Positions 1-8,038 of a stretch of DNA of 64,000 nt are shown piece by piece. Each line of letters starts with the position of its first letter. Position 1 is the first letter of the stretch. The notes beneath the pieces are model-generated. The model was not told where the DNA came from, did not search any database, and saw nothing but the letters and a program-made list of their open reading frames with translations. The stretch comes from Streptomyces jeddahensis (GTDB taxonomy: Bacteria > Actinomycetota > Actinomycetes > Streptomycetales > Streptomycetaceae): contig NZ_LOHS01000052.1 of NCBI RefSeq assembly GCF_001642995.1, forward strand, positions 62,001-126,000. The letters are read 5' to 3'. A program made the translations under genes and the position numbers.

Positions 1-760
1 AGTCGAGCAGGGACCCGTCCGTGTACCCGAGGAGGGCCGTCGCCATGGCGTACGTCACACCCTCCTCACCGGCCCCGGCGAGCAGCTGGTCCATGACGGA
101 CATGGAGTCACGCACGGATCCGGCGCCTGCGCGCACGACGAGCGGCAGCACGCCGTCCTCGACGGGGATGTTCTCCTTCCCGCAGACCTCGGCCAGATAG
201 TCCCGCAGGGTCCCCGGCGGGACGAGCCGGAAGGGGTAGTGGTGCGTCCGCGACCGGATCGTCCCGATGACCTTCTCGGGCTCGGTCGTGGCGAAGATGA
301 ACTTGAGGTGCTCCGGCGGCTCCTCGACCACCTTCAGCAGGGCGTTGAAGCCCTGCGTGGTGACCATGTGCGCCTCGTCGATGATGTAGATCTTGTACCG
401 GCTGGCGGCCGGCCCGAAGAACGCCTTTTCTCGCAGGTCACGGGCGTCGTCCACGCCACCGTGCGACGCGGCGTCGATCTCGATGACGTCGATGGAACCC
501 GGCCCGTTCCGCGCGAGGTCCCGGCACGACTGGCACTCGCCGCAGGGCGTCGGCGTGGGCCCCTGCTCGCAGTTCAGACAGCGCGCCAGGATCCGGGCGC
601 TGGTCGTCTTGCCGCAGCCGCGCGGCCCGCTGAACAGGTACGCGTGATTGACCCGGTTGTTCCGCAGCGCCTGCTGCAGCGGGCCGGTGACATGCTCCTG
701 CCCGATGACCTCGGCGAACGACTCCGGGCGATAGCGGCGGTACAGCGCGAGAGACGACAC
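1..760 (-). CDS. dnaX: DNA polymerase III subunit gamma/tau, N-terminal part (3' end outside window)
   Basis: Clamp-loader ATPase of the replicative DNA polymerase III holoenzyme. Reading leftward from a GTG at 760 the protein begins MSSLALYRRYRPESFAEVIG, the classic DnaX start. It then shows a Walker A motif GPRGCGKTT, a four-cysteine zinc module (CLNCEQGPTPTPCGECQSC) and a Walker B IIDEAHM. About 253 codons are inside the window; domain III and any tau tail lie to the left. An ATG at 764 is out of frame and was rejected. The SRP RNA gene ffs lies upstream on the same strand, as in other actinobacteria. Family assignment is secure; whether a tau tail exists cannot be seen. Confidence 0.96.
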   Translation of the reverse strand, partial: MSSLALYRRYRPESFAEVIGQEHVTGPLQQALRNNRVNHAYLFSGPRGCGKTTSARILARCLNCEQGPTPTPCGECQSCRDLARNGPGSIDVIEIDAASHGGVDDARDLREKAFFGPAASRYKIYIIDEAHMVTTQGFNALLKVVEEPPEHLKFIFATTEPEKVIGTIRSRTHHYPFRLVPPGTLRDYLAEVCGKENIPVEDGVLPLVVRAGAGSVRDSMSVMDQLLAGAGEEGVTYAMATALLGYTDGSLLD

Positions 761-919
761 GCATACGAGGTTATAGGCGCCCACTGACAACGTGACTGCG
801 CGCGGTTCGCCCGTGGCAGGCTCCGAAGGGCCCTCCCGCCTGCGTCCCGCTCGCGTCGGGCCCGCATCTCGTTTGCGCCCCGCCTGCGCGCTACGAAGGG
901 TCACCCGGTGCAGACGCAA

Positions 920-1016
920 CAAAGCGCCCCTCACGCACCCGCCAGAGCCGACCTACCCTTGCTGCCTTCCGGCCCTGGGGGAGTTCAGTCAGATAGCGCC
1001 ACGTGAGGGGCTCTGG
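920..1016 (-). ncRNA. ffs: Small (4.5S-type) signal recognition particle RNA
   Basis: RNA scaffold that binds Ffh and targets nascent membrane and secreted proteins. On the minus strand the apical domain reads GGCCGGAAGGCAGCAAGGGT, the conserved Ffh-binding GGAAG/AGCA symmetric-loop region. A long terminal stem is formed by 927-935 pairing with 1002-1010 (CCCCTCACG against CGTGAGGGG). The length of roughly 95 nt fits the short bacterial form. It lies just upstream of dnaX, a common arrangement. The exact ends are estimated from the stem. Confidence 0.92.
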
Positions 1017-1086
1017 ACAGAGTACCGGATCCTGAGGGCGCGAACGAGTTCGCGACCACTCCCCGCCGTCATGTAATGTTTCCGGC

Positions 1087-1171
1087 GGAGGATTCGCCTA
1101 GAGGCCTAGGGCGCACGCTTGGAAAGCGTGTTGGGGGCAACCCCTCACGAGTTCGAATCTCGTATCCTCCG
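1087..1171 (+). tRNA. tRNA-Ser, anticodon GGA
   Basis: Cloverleaf with acceptor GGAGGAT pairing ATCCTCC, anticodon loop CTTGGAAAG, a long variable arm (TTGGGGGCAACCCCTCA) typical of serine tRNAs, and T-arm GTTCGAATC. The discriminator base is G at 1171 and CCA is not encoded. It reads UCC and UCU codons. A strong hairpin terminator follows at 1195-1225. Confidence 0.96.
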
Positions 1172-1194
1172 CAGCCGCCCACCAGGGCAGATGA

Positions 1195-1225
1195 AAGGCC
1201 CCGACCGTTCGCCGGTCGGGGCCTT
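1195..1225. terminator. Bidirectional hairpin terminator after tRNA-Ser
   Basis: A 12-bp perfect stem (1195-1206 AAGGCCCCGACC with 1214-1225) and a 7-nt loop. It lies 24 nt after the tRNA and 29 nt beyond the stop codon of the converging EamA gene, so it can serve both strands. There is no U-tract, as is usual for Streptomyces terminators. Confidence 0.85.
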
Positions 1226-1253
1226 CGTCGTGCTCCGCCGGCGGCGCCCGGGG

Positions 1254-2231
1254 CTATCGGCGTCGGCGGTCGGGGGAGGTAAGGAGGACCAGGCCCAGGC
1301 CGAGGACGGCCATGCCGCACCAGGAGGCGGGCGGAAGGCGTTCGCCGAGCACGGTGACGCCTAGGACGGCTGCCACGGCCGGCTCGGCCAAGGTCAGCGA
1401 CGTGGCCACCGACGCGGGAGTACGGCGCAGTCCGTGCCCGAAGAGGCGGTAGGCCAGGTAGACGGTGAACAGGGCGAGATACACCGCCACCACCGCGCCG
1501 CGGGTGGTGGTGAGCCAGTGCATGTCGACGAACATCACGAGCGGCAGGACGAGCAGCCCGGCCGCGCCGAACAGCACGCCCATCACGGCGCTGGAAGGGT
1601 GTCCGTTCGTGATCAGCCTGCCGCCGATCATCGAGTAGGCGGCGTACGACAGGCCGGCGCATGCGGCGAGCACGACGCCTGTCGGATCCATCGGCGTGGC
1701 ATGCTCGGTGAGCTCGGGGCCCAGTACCAGAAGGACGCAGCCGAGCACCGCGGCCGTGGTCGCGCCTGCCCAGCGAGTGGTCGGCCGGGCCTGTCCGGTG
1801 ATCCAGGACAACAGTCCGGCGAAGACCGGCGCGCTGCCCAGCGCGATCACGGTGGCCACCGCCACTCCCGTCCGGGCCACAGCCGGATAGAAGGTGACCG
1901 GATAGCCCGCCACCGCGAGCGCGCCCACGACGAGCAGCCACCGCTCACGGCCTGTGCAGGCGGCTGGCAGGCATCGGGCGCCTCGGGACGTGAGGAACAG
2001 CAGGATGCCGCCGAGGGCGAGGCCGGCACAGCCGATGGCGGCCGCCGGCGCGCCCGCGGGTGCCAGGGAGCCGGCGGTCCCGGTCGTGCCCCACAGCACG
2101 GCCGAGGTCAGGATGGGTGCAGGGCCGCTGAGGAGGCCGGCGCGAGAAGGGCGCACGCCGACGGCGGCCGGGCGCGCGGGAGTAAGGGGGGTGGTGCGGT
2201 TCGGCACAGTCGTGAACTTCCGTCGTCGCAT
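1254..2231 (-). CDS. EamA-family (drug/metabolite transporter superfamily) permease
   Basis: Predicted integral membrane exporter of small metabolites; the substrate is unknown. The 325 residues contain about ten hydrophobic segments in two EamA repeats: residues about 38-160, with VLWGTTGTAGSLAP near the start, and about 185-320, with AACAGLSYAAYSMIGGRLI. The second repeat carries the conserved LAEPAVAAVLGVTVLGERLPP. The ATG at 2231 has no clear ribosome-binding site, so the first 30 or so residues may be over-called. It is transcribed alone, converging on tRNA-Ser with the terminator at 1195-1225 between them. The family call is firm; the function beyond transport is not inferable. Confidence 0.85.
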   Translation of the reverse strand: MRRRKFTTVPNRTTPLTPARPAAVGVRPSRAGLLSGPAPILTSAVLWGTTGTAGSLAPAGAPAAAIGCAGLALGGILLFLTSRGARCLPAACTGRERWLLVVGALAVAGYPVTFYPAVARTGVAVATVIALGSAPVFAGLLSWITGQARPTTRWAGATTAAVLGCVLLVLGPELTEHATPMDPTGVVLAACAGLSYAAYSMIGGRLITNGHPSSAVMGVLFGAAGLLVLPLVMFVDMHWLTTTRGAVVAVYLALFTVYLAYRLFGHGLRRTPASVATSLTLAEPAVAAVLGVTVLGERLPPASWCGMAVLGLGLVLLTSPDRRRR

Positions 2232-2269
2232 TCGTCTGGGGACTGGATCCGAAACGGGCGCACGACAAA

Positions 2270-2302
2270 CGCCCCTGACCGACCTTCAGATCGGTGGGGG
2301 CG
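2270..2302. terminator. Interrupted hairpin upstream of EamA gene
   Basis: CGCCCC (2270-2275) plus ACCGA (2278-2282) pair with TCGGT (2291-2295) plus GGGGCG (2297-2302) around an 8-nt loop. It resembles the other GC-rich terminators here but lies upstream of the leftward EamA gene, so its role is uncertain. Confidence 0.5.
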
Positions 2303-2518
2303 GGGGATCACACCGCCAGTGCCTGCGCCCGGTCAGGCGCAGAGAGGCGGCAGAACGACGTGCCAGTAAGTGTTCACCACTCCATGCTAGCTGCCTGGCA
2401 CGTACCCGAGAGCGCTGGCCGGGACGGTCCCCCTACGACGCTGGGCCGGGACAGTCGCCCACGACTGCGCCTACGCCTGTTGCCCGACGCCGGCAGCCGC
2501 CTGCCAGGGCAGACGAAA

Positions 2519-2541
2519 GCCCCGACCGATCAGGTCGGGGC
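2519..2541. terminator. Hairpin terminator downstream of the LAXTG gene
   Basis: A 9-bp perfect stem (2519-2527 with 2533-2541) and 5-nt loop, 55 nt past the stop codon of the leftward LAXTG gene. Its arms and flank closely resemble the terminator after tRNA-Ser at 1195-1225. Confidence 0.8.
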
Positions 2542-2595
2542 CTTCGTCGTCGGTCCGGTCCGTGTCCGGGCGGACCGCTGGACCGGGTACCCGCG

Positions 2596-3882
2596 TCAGC
2601 TGTCGGCTGCGGCCTTGCGGCGGCGTACGGCGAGAACCGCTCCGGCACCGAGGACGACGGTGGCGGCGCCCGTCAGGGCGAGCGGCACCATCGCGGAGGA
2701 CGAACCGGTCGTGGCGAGGTCGCCCTTGGTGGCCGCTGCCTGCTCGGACGCGCCGCCCTGCGCCGACGGGTCCGAACCCGCGCCGGGCTTCTCGGCACCC
2801 GGCCGCGTGTCGTCGTTCTTGCCGGGCGGGCCGGGCTTGGCCTCGTCGACCGGACCGGGATCGCTGCCCTCGGGCAGCAGCGCGAAGTCGTAGCGCTTCA
2901 TCGGGCCCAGGATGCAGGGGTTGTACGCATCGGAGGCGTCACCGGCGAACAGGGCGAAGGCGTCGGCTGCCTGGGCCTCCGAGTCGACCTTCATGCGCAT
3001 CTTCACGTCGCTGTGGGCGCCCGGCTTCATGGTGTCGATGCGCGCGATGTGCTGGGACTCGTTGCCGTCGAGGGTCTCCCAGCCCGAGCCGTTGGACCAC
3101 TCGACCGTCAGCCGGCTCTTCTCACCGCTGCTCTCGCCGTCCGCGTGGAAGAACACCAGAGGGTCCACGGTCAGCGTGCGCTCGGTGCCGTTGGTCACGC
3201 GCAGGCTGAAGTCGACGGTGGTCCCCGCGACGACCTTCGACGGCAGCCCCACCGCGAGCGAGGTCAGCCCGTCCTCACGGACGCACTCCTTGGCGGCGGC
3301 GAGCGCCTCGTCGGCGGCCTCCTTGGCCTTGAGGGCCTTCTCGGGGGCGTCCTGGACCAGGCTGTACTTGCGGACGGCCGCCACCCTGGCGTCGTCCAGC
3401 GCGGTCTGGGCCTCCGCGACCTCGGCGTCGGCCTTCTTCTTGGCCTCGACCGCCTTCTCCAGATCGGCTTCGGCGGCTTCGAGGGCCTGCTGGGCCGCGG
3501 CCTTCTCGTCGTCGCTCTCGGCCGTTTCGAGTTCGGCCTGGGCATCCGCGACGGCCTTCTCCGCAGCGGCCTTGGCGTCGGCCGCTTCCTCCGCCGCCTT
3601 GTCCGCGGCGATCGTGGCCGCCTTGAGCGGGTGCTCGTCGGAGTCCAGGGCGGCCAGGGTGGCCTCGAGCTCCTTCTGCCCCTCTTCCTTCGCGATGACG
3701 GCTTCCTCGTATGCCTTCTTCGCGTCGGCGGCGGCCTTTTCCAGCTCCGCGTACGTCGGCTGGTCCTGTATCTGCGCCGCGGACGACGTCCCGATGGCGA
3801 GTGCCGGAGCGGAGGTGAAGAACGCGACGGGCGCGGTCGCCGCGACGGCGACGGCCACAGCGAGGGAACGACGAAGCTTCAC
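2596..3882 (-). CDS. LAXTG-anchored secreted coiled-coil surface protein
   Basis: Predicted sortase-anchored cell-wall protein of 428 residues. It has a signal peptide (about 1-29, ending AFFTSAPALA), an alanine/glutamate/lysine-rich heptad coiled coil (about 35-200), a beta-type domain (about 205-330) with a single CILGP cysteine, a proline/glycine linker, and a C-terminal sorting signal: LATTG, a hydrophobic helix and an RRRK tail. LAXTG is the motif of actinobacterial class E sortases (family knowledge). The start is GTG 3882, preceded by GGGAAGG at 8-nt spacing. No sortase gene is nearby. Binding partner and function are unknown. Confidence 0.85.
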   Translation of the reverse strand: MKLRRSLAVAVAVAATAPVAFFTSAPALAIGTSSAAQIQDQPTYAELEKAAADAKKAYEEAVIAKEEGQKELEATLAALDSDEHPLKAATIAADKAAEEAADAKAAAEKAVADAQAELETAESDDEKAAAQQALEAAEADLEKAVEAKKKADAEVAEAQTALDDARVAAVRKYSLVQDAPEKALKAKEAADEALAAAKECVREDGLTSLAVGLPSKVVAGTTVDFSLRVTNGTERTLTVDPLVFFHADGESSGEKSRLTVEWSNGSGWETLDGNESQHIARIDTMKPGAHSDVKMRMKVDSEAQAADAFALFAGDASDAYNPCILGPMKRYDFALLPEGSDPGPVDEAKPGPPGKNDDTRPGAEKPGAGSDPSAQGGASEQAAATKGDLATTGSSSAMVPLALTGAATVVLGAGAVLAVRRRKAAADS

Positions 3883-4069
3883 TGGGGGGACCTTCCCTGA
3901 TGAGAGAGAAAGGAGAACCGCCGCCGAAAACGAGCGCAGGGCGGCCTGAATGCCGCTGACTGTATACGGCAGGTAAAGGAAGGTTCAGTGATTTCCTCGG
4001 CTACCCGTTACCCCTCAGGAGACTTCGCCGGAACAAAACGGATGGACGAGGATGGTTGCTCAGCACCTC

Positions 4070-4095
4070 CACACTTTTTGTGTGACTCATGTCAC
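4070..4095 (-). terminator. Weak double hairpin after the beta-propeller gene
   Basis: CACAC (4070-4074) and GTGTG (4080-4084) flank a run of five T on the plus strand, overlapping GTGAC (4082-4086) / GTCAC (4091-4095). It begins just beyond the stop codon at 4102 and is a plausible but weak terminator for that leftward gene. Confidence 0.4.
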
Positions 4096-4101
4096 CTCTG
4101 G

Positions 4102-5055
4102 TCAGATCGAGACGGCGACGCCGTTGAATGTCGTCTCCGGAGTCTGAGGGCTGGTGAAGCGGGCGTTGACCAGGTAGAGGCGGTCGCCCCAGCGGGCGGC
4201 GGTGCTGGGGACGTCGAAGCGGGGGTCCGTGATGGCGCGGCGCAGGGTGGCCGAGCGGATGCCGGTGTCGAGGTGGAACACGTTGATGAGGTTCAGCCGG
4301 TTCTGGACGACGTACAGCGCCTGGCCGATGCGGACGAGGCCGTCGCCGTTGGCGACGTTGTCCGCGCCCTCCAGGGCGATCTCGGTGGCGTGACCGGTCT
4401 CGAGGTCCACGTGGTAAAGCTTGCCAGGCGAGCTGCTGACGACGATCAGTCCTCGGCCGTCGGGGGTGCCGACGACGCCGTTGGCGTTGTTGACGTTGGG
4501 CGTCTGCACCCAGTCGCCGCTGAGAGGCAGGGCCCGGATCTCTCCGTCGCGGCCGCGCGGTACGCCGTAGAGCACGCTGTCGCGGGAGTCGGTGAACCAG
4601 GCGCGGTCGCCGAGCAGGATGACGTCGTTGATGAAGTGGCCGGTCGTGCCGGTCAGTTGGTAGGTGGTGACGAGTCGGCCTGTGCGGCTGTCGATGATCC
4701 GCGCCGATCCTCCGCCGCCTCCGGCGACGTAGAGCAGGCCGTCACGGTCCAGCTTCAGGCCGATGGCCACCGTGCCGGTGGCGCCCTCGTAGAGGAAGCG
4801 GCCCTCGCCGGTGCGCAGATCGGTGCGGTAGACGGCGCCGTTGGCGCGCGAGCCCATGTAGGCGTACGGCTTTCTGCCGATGGTGATCCCCTCGGGGAGG
4901 AAACCGTCGGGCAGCGGGAACTCGGTCGGCCACGCGGCAGCCGGGGCGGCGGAAGCGGCGCTCGCCGTGCCGGCGCCGGTGGCGACTGCGAGCGCGGTGA
5001 CGGCGGCACCGCCGAGGACGGCGCGCCGGGACGGCTGGGGGTGGTTCCGGGTCAT
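4102..5055 (-). CDS. Tat-exported SMP-30/gluconolactonase-like beta-propeller protein
   Basis: A 317-residue predicted exported protein. The N-terminus has a twin-arginine signal (SRRAVLGGAAVTALAVATG...ASAAS, about residues 9-36). The remainder is built of repeated beta-strand units with motifs such as DGLLYVAGGGGGSARIID and NGVVGTPDGRGLIVVSS, typical of SMP-30/gluconolactonase-type propellers. Catalytic metal ligands cannot be assigned by eye, so enzymatic activity is unproven. Tat export suggests folding, perhaps with a metal, before secretion. The ATG at 5055 lies downstream of GGAGG-like sequence in CACGGAGGCACGG. The gene is monocistronic, with a weak terminator at 4070-4095. Confidence 0.75.
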   Translation of the reverse strand: MTRNHPQPSRRAVLGGAAVTALAVATGAGTASAASAAPAAAWPTEFPLPDGFLPEGITIGRKPYAYMGSRANGAVYRTDLRTGEGRFLYEGATGTVAIGLKLDRDGLLYVAGGGGGSARIIDSRTGRLVTTYQLTGTTGHFINDVILLGDRAWFTDSRDSVLYGVPRGRDGEIRALPLSGDWVQTPNVNNANGVVGTPDGRGLIVVSSSPGKLYHVDLETGHATEIALEGADNVANGDGLVRIGQALYVVQNRLNLINVFHLDTGIRSATLRRAITDPRFDVPSTAARWGDRLYLVNARFTSPQTPETTFNGVAVSI

Positions 5056-5265
5056 GGTTCCGTGCCTCCGTGAAGAGTGGGAGTGGGGGTCTGCGGACTC
5101 GGTACCTCAGCGAACTCTCCGAACCTGACCGAAACTCGATGAACTCCGTGCACTCGGTTCAATCGGGTTTCAGGTTCCGCCCGTTCGTAACGGGCCTTGG
5201 TCCGGCGGAGTTCCCCGTTCCCCGTACGCCCGCGCCCCGCCCAGGGGGCGGGCACCCCGGCGCCG

Positions 5266-6735
5266 TCAACCACACGGCATACGCCGCAGCCGGGTCGGCG
5301 ACTGGCAGCCGACGACGCCACCCTCGGCGGACCTCACCCCGTATCTGGCGGCCCCTGCGCCGGATCCGGCCGCCCCTGCACCCCTCGACCCGAATCCGAA
5401 TCCGAATCCAGGTCCGGGTCCGGGTCCGGGCCTGGGTCCGCCAGGACCTGCCCCGAAGTCGACAACCGCAGCCCCCTGATCGACGGCTCCGTCCCTGGGC
5501 CCACCGATGCCGGCCCCGGCCCCGGGAACCCCCCGGCCCGACCCGCCGACACCCGCTCCCGACGAGCCGGCGGTCCCGTCCCCGTCCCCGGACCCGGTCG
5601 CCCCGACCGGGGACTCCACCGGCTTCCTGAGCATGATCAGTGCCGCGTCGTCGTGCAGGCGTCCGCCCACATGCGCCAGCAGTTCCTCGTGGAGTGCGGC
5701 GACGGTACGGGACGGATCGTCGGACACATGCCGGGCGAGCCGCTCCGTGAGCGGATAGAACTCGCGGCCGTGGTCGCGGGCCTCGGTGACCCCGTCGGTG
5801 TAGAGCAGCAGCTGGTCCCCGTCGTCGAAGGGCAGCACGTGGAGGGCCGGGGTCTCCCCGCCGAGGGCGCCGAGGCCCAGCGGCGGCGCAGGACGGATCG
5901 GCTCGACGGCCGTGACCTCGCCGTCGCGCACCAGCAGCGGCGGGGCGTGCCCGCAGTTCACGACCTCGATGCGCCCGTCCTTCGGATATCCGGCGACCAC
6001 GGCGGTGACGAAGTCGTCGGCCGCGAGGTTGCGCGTCAGGCTCCGCTCGATCCTGGCGACGACGTCGATGAGGTCGGGTTCGTCGTACGCCGCCTCGCGG
6101 AAGACACCCAGCACCAGGGCGGCGGTGCTCACGGCGGGCAGCCCCTTGCCCCGCACATCGCCGACGATCAGCCGCACTCCGTACGGGGTGGGCACCAGCG
6201 CGTAGAGGTCGCCGCCGATGCGGGCCTCCGCCGCGGCGGCGCTGTAGCGGACCGCCACCTGGAACGGGCCGACGGCGGCCGGGACGGGCCTCAGCAGAGC
6301 GTGCTGCGCTGCCTCGGCGACCGAGCGCACCGCTGCCAGGACGCGTTCGCGCCGCCCGCGCAACGCGCTGGCCAGGACGCTCGCCAGCGTGACGGCGACG
6401 ACGGTGCCCAGCACGATCAGCAGCCCGTCCACCGACATGCCGTCCAGGCTGCCCAGCAGTGCGCCCAGGGCGGCGGCGAGGAATCCGACGCACAGGACGG
6501 CCCGCGGCCTGCTGACGGCGGCGGCCAGTGCGGGGCCGACGGGCAGCAGCGGCAGCCACAGCCTGGCTCCGCCGACGAAGGCCAGGATCACGACGGCGAA
6601 GACGATCAGCGCGGGTGCACCGGCGGCGACGAGCGCCCCGGAGCCGCAGCTGGTCCGTCGCCCCCGGCCGGTCAGCCGCTGTGTGAACCGCCGCACCGGC
6701 CGCCGCCGATCATGCTGATGGTCCGCCTGCCTCAT
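5266..6735 (-). CDS. Membrane-anchored SpoIIE/PP2C-type serine/threonine phosphatase
   Basis: Probable regulatory phosphatase of the RsbU/SpoIIE type, which in this family dephosphorylates anti-anti-sigma (STAS) proteins. The 489 residues have a basic N-terminus, about four transmembrane segments (36-56, 60-75, 79-95, 103-124) and a PP2C domain (about 155-372). Metal-binding acidic residues are visible: D176 (GGDLY), D193 (VGDVRGKG), D314 (YTDGV) and D362-D363 (HDDAAL). No PAS, GAF or HAMP sensor domain is seen. Residues 375-489 form a glycine/proline-rich tail encoded partly by hexanucleotide repeats (5391-5440); this tail is unusual for the family. No STAS or anti-sigma gene is adjacent. 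Confidence 0.88.
   Translation of the reverse strand: MRQADHQHDRRRPVRRFTQRLTGRGRRTSCGSGALVAAGAPALIVFAVVILAFVGGARLWLPLLPVGPALAAAVSRPRAVLCVGFLAAALGALLGSLDGMSVDGLLIVLGTVVAVTLASVLASALRGRRERVLAAVRSVAEAAQHALLRPVPAAVGPFQVAVRYSAAAAEARIGGDLYALVPTPYGVRLIVGDVRGKGLPAVSTAALVLGVFREAAYDEPDLIDVVARIERSLTRNLAADDFVTAVVAGYPKDGRIEVVNCGHAPPLLVRDGEVTAVEPIRPAPPLGLGALGGETPALHVLPFDDGDQLLLYTDGVTEARDHGREFYPLTERLARHVSDDPSRTVAALHEELLAHVGGRLHDDAALIMLRKPVESPVGATGSGDGDGTAGSSGAGVGGSGRGVPGAGAGIGGPRDGAVDQGAAVVDFGAGPGGPRPGPGPGPGFGFGFGSRGAGAAGSGAGAARYGVRSAEGGVVGCQSPTRLRRMPCG
5391..5440. repeat. Hexanucleotide repeats in phosphatase C-terminal tail
   Basis: Three copies of CGAATC(C) run into three to four copies of GGTCCG on the plus strand. 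They are read on the minus strand as an alternating GP..GF..GFG tail. Both six-base units preserve the frame, so copy number could vary without disrupting the protein. Confidence 0.8.
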
Positions 6736-6899
6736 TCATGCCTCTCCGAAATCGTCACCTGCTGGGCTGCCGCACCCGACGGAATCCACGTCCGACGCCG
6801 CCGCACCTGATGGATTCCTCGTCCGGGGGCGACAGGACGCACGAATGTCCGTTTCGTCCAGAGAACAGGGTCTTCGTACCCGCATCAAGCAGGGATTTT

Positions 6900-7658
6900 T
6901 CAGATAGTGAGCGACAGGCCCCGCGTCACGCGCTCCGCCGCCGGGATCAGACGCTCCCGTACCCGGTCGATACGGGCCAGCCGGTCCGCCCGCAGGGAGA
7001 CGCCGAGGGAGCCGAGCCTGCCCCCGCTGTAGACGGGCACCGCGATGCAGACGGTGCCGAGGGAGTACTCCTCCAGGTCCAGGACCGCAGGAGTGGCCGC
7101 ATTCGAGTCGAGCCTGCGCAGCAGTTCAGCGGCCTGGGTGATGGTGCGCGGCGTGAGGTCGGCGAGCGGGTGCCGGGACAGGTAGTCCTTGCGGGACTCG
7201 TCGTCCAGCTCCCGCAGGACGGACTTGCCCAGCGCGGTCGCGTGACCGGCGTCCTCGAACCCCACCCAGAGATCGACCCGCGGAGCCCTGGGGCTGTCGA
7301 CGATCTCGGCGACGCGGATCTCGCCCTCCTCGTAGAAGGTCAGATAGGCGGCGGCCGACACCTCGTCCCGCAGCGCGGCGAGCGTGGGGCGGATGCGACT
7401 GAGCAGCGCCTGGTCGCGGCTCCCCGTCTGCAGGACGTGCAGCCTGTCCCCGAGCACGTACCCGCCGTCGTCGAGCTTCTGCACGTACCCGTCGTGGGCC
7501 AGGGTGCGCAGCAGGTGGTACGTGGTGGCGATGGGCAGGCCGGTCTCGCGCGCCAGCTGCTTCGCCGGTGCGCCGCCCGCGTGCGCGCCCACCGCCTCCA
7601 GCAGACGGAAGGCCCGCTGCACGGACGAGATGAGCGTGGGGCCGCCTTCAGCACCCAT
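6900..7658 (-). CDS. IclR-family transcriptional regulator
   Basis: A 252-residue DNA-binding regulator. An N-terminal winged helix (about 8-70: LISSVQRAFRLLEAVGAH...LPIATTYHLLRTLAHDGYV) is followed by an IclR effector-binding GAF-like domain (about 80-250, with GHATALGKSVL and VCIAVPVYSGG). The ATG at 7658 was chosen because it gives the normal IclR length and the HTH starts at once. The open frame runs on to 8063, but that extension is translated repeat DNA. No metabolic operon is adjacent, so the target is unknown. IclR proteins often control their own divergent promoter; the repeat array lies immediately upstream. Confidence 0.9.
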   Translation of the reverse strand: MGAEGGPTLISSVQRAFRLLEAVGAHAGGAPAKQLARETGLPIATTYHLLRTLAHDGYVQKLDDGGYVLGDRLHVLQTGSRDQALLSRIRPTLAALRDEVSAAAYLTFYEEGEIRVAEIVDSPRAPRVDLWVGFEDAGHATALGKSVLRELDDESRKDYLSRHPLADLTPRTITQAAELLRRLDSNAATPAVLDLEEYSLGTVCIAVPVYSGGRLGSLGVSLRADRLARIDRVRERLIPAAERVTRGLSLTI

Positions 7659-7739
7659 GCCACCAGCCTGCGACGCGAGCGGCGAGCGAGCAAGGTCGCT
7701 CGCCGCTCGCGGACGCGACCCGCGGGCGAGGCCCGGGGC

Positions 7740-8038
7740 GCGGCCCGGCGGCCGACACGCACGGGGTGCGGCCCGGCGGAGGACGCGCAACGGGTGCGAC
7801 CCGGCGGAGGGCGCACACGGGGTGCGACCCGGCGGCCGACACGCACGGGGGTGCGACCCGGCGGAGGCCGCACACGTGGCACGACCCCGCGGAGGACGCG
7901 CACGGAGCACGACCCGCGGAGGACGCGCACGGAGCACGCCCCGGCGGAGGCCGCACACGGGGCACGAGCCCCGGGAGGGCATACGGAGCACGACCCGGCG
8001 GAGGGCGCACACGGGCGCGATCCGGCGCAGGACGCCTA
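7740..8038. repeat. Array of about eleven degenerate 28-bp tandem repeats
   Basis: Starting at 7740, 7768, 7796 and so on, a 28-bp unit (26-29 bp) recurs about eleven times: a GCGACCCGGCGGAGG-like half followed by a CGCACACGGGG-like half. Most copies differ at a few positions and there are no unique spacers. The unit is not a multiple of three, so the open frames across it change with every copy and look non-coding. The array fills the space between iclR (start 7658) and the AT-richer stretch before the CAP gene. Confidence 0.9.

Larger units (their letters stand above)
2232..2595. other. Intergenic region with two hairpins, no gene seen
   Basis: This 364-bp stretch lies between two leftward genes and holds the promoter region of the EamA gene and the 3' end of the LAXTG gene. 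Besides the hairpins at 2270-2302 and 2519-2541 there is a loose inverted repeat GTGCCAG (2360-2366) / CTGGCAC (2395-2401). The stretch around 2503-2550 repeats the tRNA-Ser 3' flank at about 1181-1228. No ORF here has Streptomyces-like codon bias. Confidence 0.6.

Noticed and set aside
1954..3900. 648-codon plus-strand open frame
   Set aside because: Runs through two hairpins and antisense to the LAXTG protein; no domain or start signal.
7740..8038. Possible CRISPR array
   Set aside because: The 28-bp units follow each other directly without unique spacers, and no cas genes are in the window.
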